Assembly (NCBI GenBank): GCA_016932475.1
Contig: JAFGCU010000037.1
Location: forward strand, 1 to 64,000
From: Anaerolineales bacterium
Lineage (GTDB): Bacteria; Chloroflexota; Anaerolineae; Anaerolineales; RBG-16-64-43
Reading direction: 5' to 3'
DNA: 64,000 nt
Numbering within the stretch: position 1 is the stretch's first letter; the number at the start of each line of letters is the position of its first letter. The notes below the pieces were generated by a model. The model searched no databases, was not told where the DNA came from, and saw only the letters and a list, made by a program, of their open reading frames with translations. Positions 61,917-64,000 of this stretch are shown in pieces. A program made the translations under genes and the position numbers.

Positions 61917-64000
61917 ATGAACATGCCTTCGATTCGTCAGCGGTTCGACTTCCTTAAACCGGCTTTCCGAACGGCGGACCGCCGTCTGCTCTGGGCGCGG
62001 ATCGTCTGGATCGTTCTGGCCCTGGCGTTGACGGGGATGGTGATCTACTCGCTCGCCACCCACGCGAGATCGGTCGATCCGGATCTGCCGGAAGTGGAAC
62101 GGGCGCTACTGAGCCAGGTGGGAATTTCCCCGGTTGCCTACGGCATGTATCTGGCCGCCATGGAATGGATCGTCGCGCTCGCCTTCGGCGCCGCGTCGCT
62201 GGTGATTTTCCGGTCGAAGCGGGACGACGGGATCGCGCTGCTGGTTTCCTTTGCGCTCATCAGCTTCGGAGCCACCGTTTTCCCGTTCATCCGCAGCGCG
62301 GATCTGCAATGGGTCGTGCGGCCGGTCCAGATCTTCGGCATCGCCGCCGCCGCTCTCACGATTTTCCTTTTCCCCAACGGCCGCTTTGTGCCATCCTGGA
62401 CCCGCCAACTGGCGTTCGGCCTCGGGATCTGGCTGGCCGCCCTGCTGGTGTTTCCGGAAATCACCGGCGCCCTCGGCGGAGACGAACAACTGGCGCCGGT
62501 TCAGACCGGATTGCGCTTTATCGCCTGGCTGCTCGGCACCGACATCTCCGCCGATTTCACCGAACAGGTGGTGAACGCGTTGCGCATGGTCGGCATGCTT
62601 TCCGTGCTGATCGGCGGGTTCGGAGCCGGCGCGGCTTCGCAGGTGTACCGCTACCTGCACTCCGCCGACGGCCAGGAGAAGCAGCAAACCAAGCTGGTGG
62701 TGCTCAGTCTGACGATCGCAGTCATCTCCTCGCTGTTTTATTATCTCCTGCCGGCGTTTTTCCCGTCGCTGCGCGATCCCGGCGCCGCCCGGCTGGTTTT
62801 CCAAGCCACCGGGCAAACACTGTATTCCGTCGCCCTGGTGTTGATCCCGGTCTTCCTGATGATAGCGGTTCTCCGGTACCGATTATGGGATGTGGACGAG
62901 CTGATCAACCGCACACTGGTCTACACGCTATTGACCGGGTTGCTCGGAGTTATGTATCTAGCCGGGATTTTCGTCGGCCAGGCGATTGTTCGGGCGGTCA
63001 CCGGCCAGGGTTCGGATCTCGTCATCGTCGGCTCCACCCTCGCGATCGCCGCGCTGTTCCGCCCGCTGCGCGACCGCCTGCAGGATTTCATCGACCGCCG
63101 CTTCTACCGCGAGAAGGTGGATTTCCGCCGTGCCTTCACCGATTTCGGGCGCGAACTGCGCACCCTGCTCGACCTTGCCGAACTGCAACGGACGATCGTC
63201 CAGCGCGTGCTGGACCTTTGCCACATCGAATACGGCGCGGTCTTCCTGCGCGAGCCCGGCGGCAAGTTCAGGCTAACCTATTCACTGCGCTTTCCGGATG
63301 CGCTCATCGCCGAGCTTCCCGCTCGAGCGGACATTTTCCATCGGCTGGAAAGCGGCTCGATCGCGGCCAAACGCAGCGCCGTCCCGTTCCCTTTGCTGGT
63401 TCCGCTGATCGCCCCGCGGACGGGGGCAAACGACCTGGTCGGCATCCTCGCGCTCGGGCCGCGGCTTTCGGGCGAGGATTATTCGCGCGAGGATCAATCG
63501 CTCCTGCTCGGGCTTGCCGACCAGGCCGGAACCTCGATCCGCGTGGCGCAGCTGATCGAGGAGAAACAAACCGAAACCCGGCAGCGGGCGGAGGTCGAAC
63601 GCCAACTGGCCGAGCATTGGAACTCGCCGCTGGGGCGCGCGGAAGCCACCGCCGACCGGATTCTGCTTCACCCGGAGCAGGCGCTTCTGGAATTCCACCG
63701 CCTGACGCAGGAAGCCCGCGACAATCCGGAATCCGCGGCGCTGGTGGCCAACCTTCCGAACGCACTGGACAACGTCAAAGCCAGCCGCCTGGCGCGGCTC
63801 GCGGAAGGGTACGGGTACCTGCTGGAGAGCCACACATCGCCCGAAATGCTCCCCGTCGCTTTGCGGACGGTCACGGTCCAGCTCCAGGAGCTCACCGATT
63901 CCGGGAAAGCCCCGCGCGGTACGGCCGAGGCGCTGGGCGCGTATTCCGCCTGCACCGATGCGATCGCCGTACGGTCCGTCTCGGAGATCGCCGGTTGGCA
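61917..64000 (+). CDS. Membrane sensor with GAF-type domain, truncated by the window end
   Basis: The frame from ATG 61917 runs open to the end of the window (at least 694 residues). After a short N terminus come about eight hydrophobic segments (to about residue 375). The motif LRDRLQDFIDRRFYREKVD marks the end of the membrane part and is common in Chloroflexi and Actinobacteria sensors. A GAF-like domain (about 405-545, GAVFLREPG ... GILALGPRLSGEDYS) and a coiled coil (EEKQTETRQRAEVERQLAEH) follow. The remainder may hold further repeats or a kinase or cyclase domain outside the window. A TATGCT box lies 9 nt before the ATG. Confidence 0.82.
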   Translation, partial: MNMPSIRQRFDFLKPAFRTADRRLLWARIVWIVLALALTGMVIYSLATHARSVDPDLPEVERALLSQVGISPVAYGMYLAAMEWIVALAFGAASLVIFRSKRDDGIALLVSFALISFGATVFPFIRSADLQWVVRPVQIFGIAAAALTIFLFPNGRFVPSWTRQLAFGLGIWLAALLVFPEITGALGGDEQLAPVQTGLRFIAWLLGTDISADFTEQVVNALRMVGMLSVLIGGFGAGAASQVYRYLHSADGQEKQQTKLVVLSLTIAVISSLFYYLLPAFFPSLRDPGAARLVFQATGQTLYSVALVLIPVFLMIAVLRYRLWDVDELINRTLVYTLLTGLLGVMYLAGIFVGQAIVRAVTGQGSDLVIVGSTLAIAALFRPLRDRLQDFIDRRFYREKVDFRRAFTDFGRELRTLLDLAELQRTIVQRVLDLCHIEYGAVFLREPGGKFRLTYSLRFPDALIAELPARADIFHRLESGSIAAKRSAVPFPLLVPLIAPRTGANDLVGILALGPRLSGEDYSREDQSLLLGLADQAGTSIRVAQLIEEKQTETRQRAEVERQLAEHWNSPLGRAEATADRILLHPEQALLEFHRLTQEARDNPESAALVANLPNALDNVKASRLARLAEGYGYLLESHTSPEMLPVALRTVTVQLQELTDSGKAPRGTAEALGAYSACTDAIAVRSVSEIAGW

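Overview
The window is a high-GC bacterial chromosome segment, most likely from an Anaerolineae-type member of the Chloroflexota. The evidence is indirect: several exported proteins or lipoproteins carry Thr/Pro-rich linkers (TPTATPTFTPTP style), there is a membrane sensor with a DRRFYREK motif, a G5/3D cell-wall protein sits next to rsmA, and shikimate kinase is fused to dehydroquinate synthase. Reading is dense, with many ATGA stop/start overlaps. I see no phage, insertion sequence, CRISPR array or rRNA. Three families of dispersed palindromic repeats occupy the larger gaps.

Layout. 1-4.6 kb: tRNA-Ser, a TPR membrane protein, a PpiC-type lipoprotein and two paralogous exported proteins. 4.6-7.8 kb: two FemAB-like transferases coupled to a D-cysteine desulfhydrase/ACC deaminase-like PLP enzyme. 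8-19.2 kb: HAD phosphatase, S41 protease, zinc metallopeptidase, CTP synthase, roadblock protein, a response regulator coupled to a polyprenol-phosphate mannosyltransferase, two zinc-ribbon membrane proteins, rsmA, a G5/3D protein and the SRP RNA. 19.3-28.3 kb: a self-regulated TetR/epimerase pair, degV, and the conserved alaS-ruvX-mltG neighbourhood with a baseplate-J-like membrane protein inserted.

28.5-39.5 kb is the best-defined system: one locus holding all seven shikimate-pathway activities plus both branches to phenylalanine and tyrosine (pheA, DAHP synthase, tyrA, aroA, aroE, aroC, aroKB, aroQ, then a DUF1015 gene). In front of pheA lies an apparent attenuator: a strong promoter, a short leader peptide with a run of Phe and Tyr codons (FFFYAYFY), mutually exclusive RNA pairings, and an intrinsic terminator followed by a U tract. 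This is the most interesting element of the window.

39.5-45 kb: an AT-rich frameshifted gene remnant, a short-chain dehydrogenase, an ABC-2 exporter, a lipoprotein and a broken PhzF fragment. 45-57.7 kb: a carbohydrate locus with an Opp/Dpp-type importer (its binding-protein gene has an in-frame amber codon), a GH115 alpha-glucuronidase without a signal peptide, a small membrane protein and a large uncharacterised protein. Together they suggest import of glucuronic-acid-decorated oligosaccharides followed by cytoplasmic cleavage. 57.7-64 kb: a gene-free AT-rich stretch with an orphan terminator, an RCC1-repeat lipoprotein, an AAA ATPase fused to an OmpR-type winged helix, and the start of a membrane GAF sensor that runs off the window.
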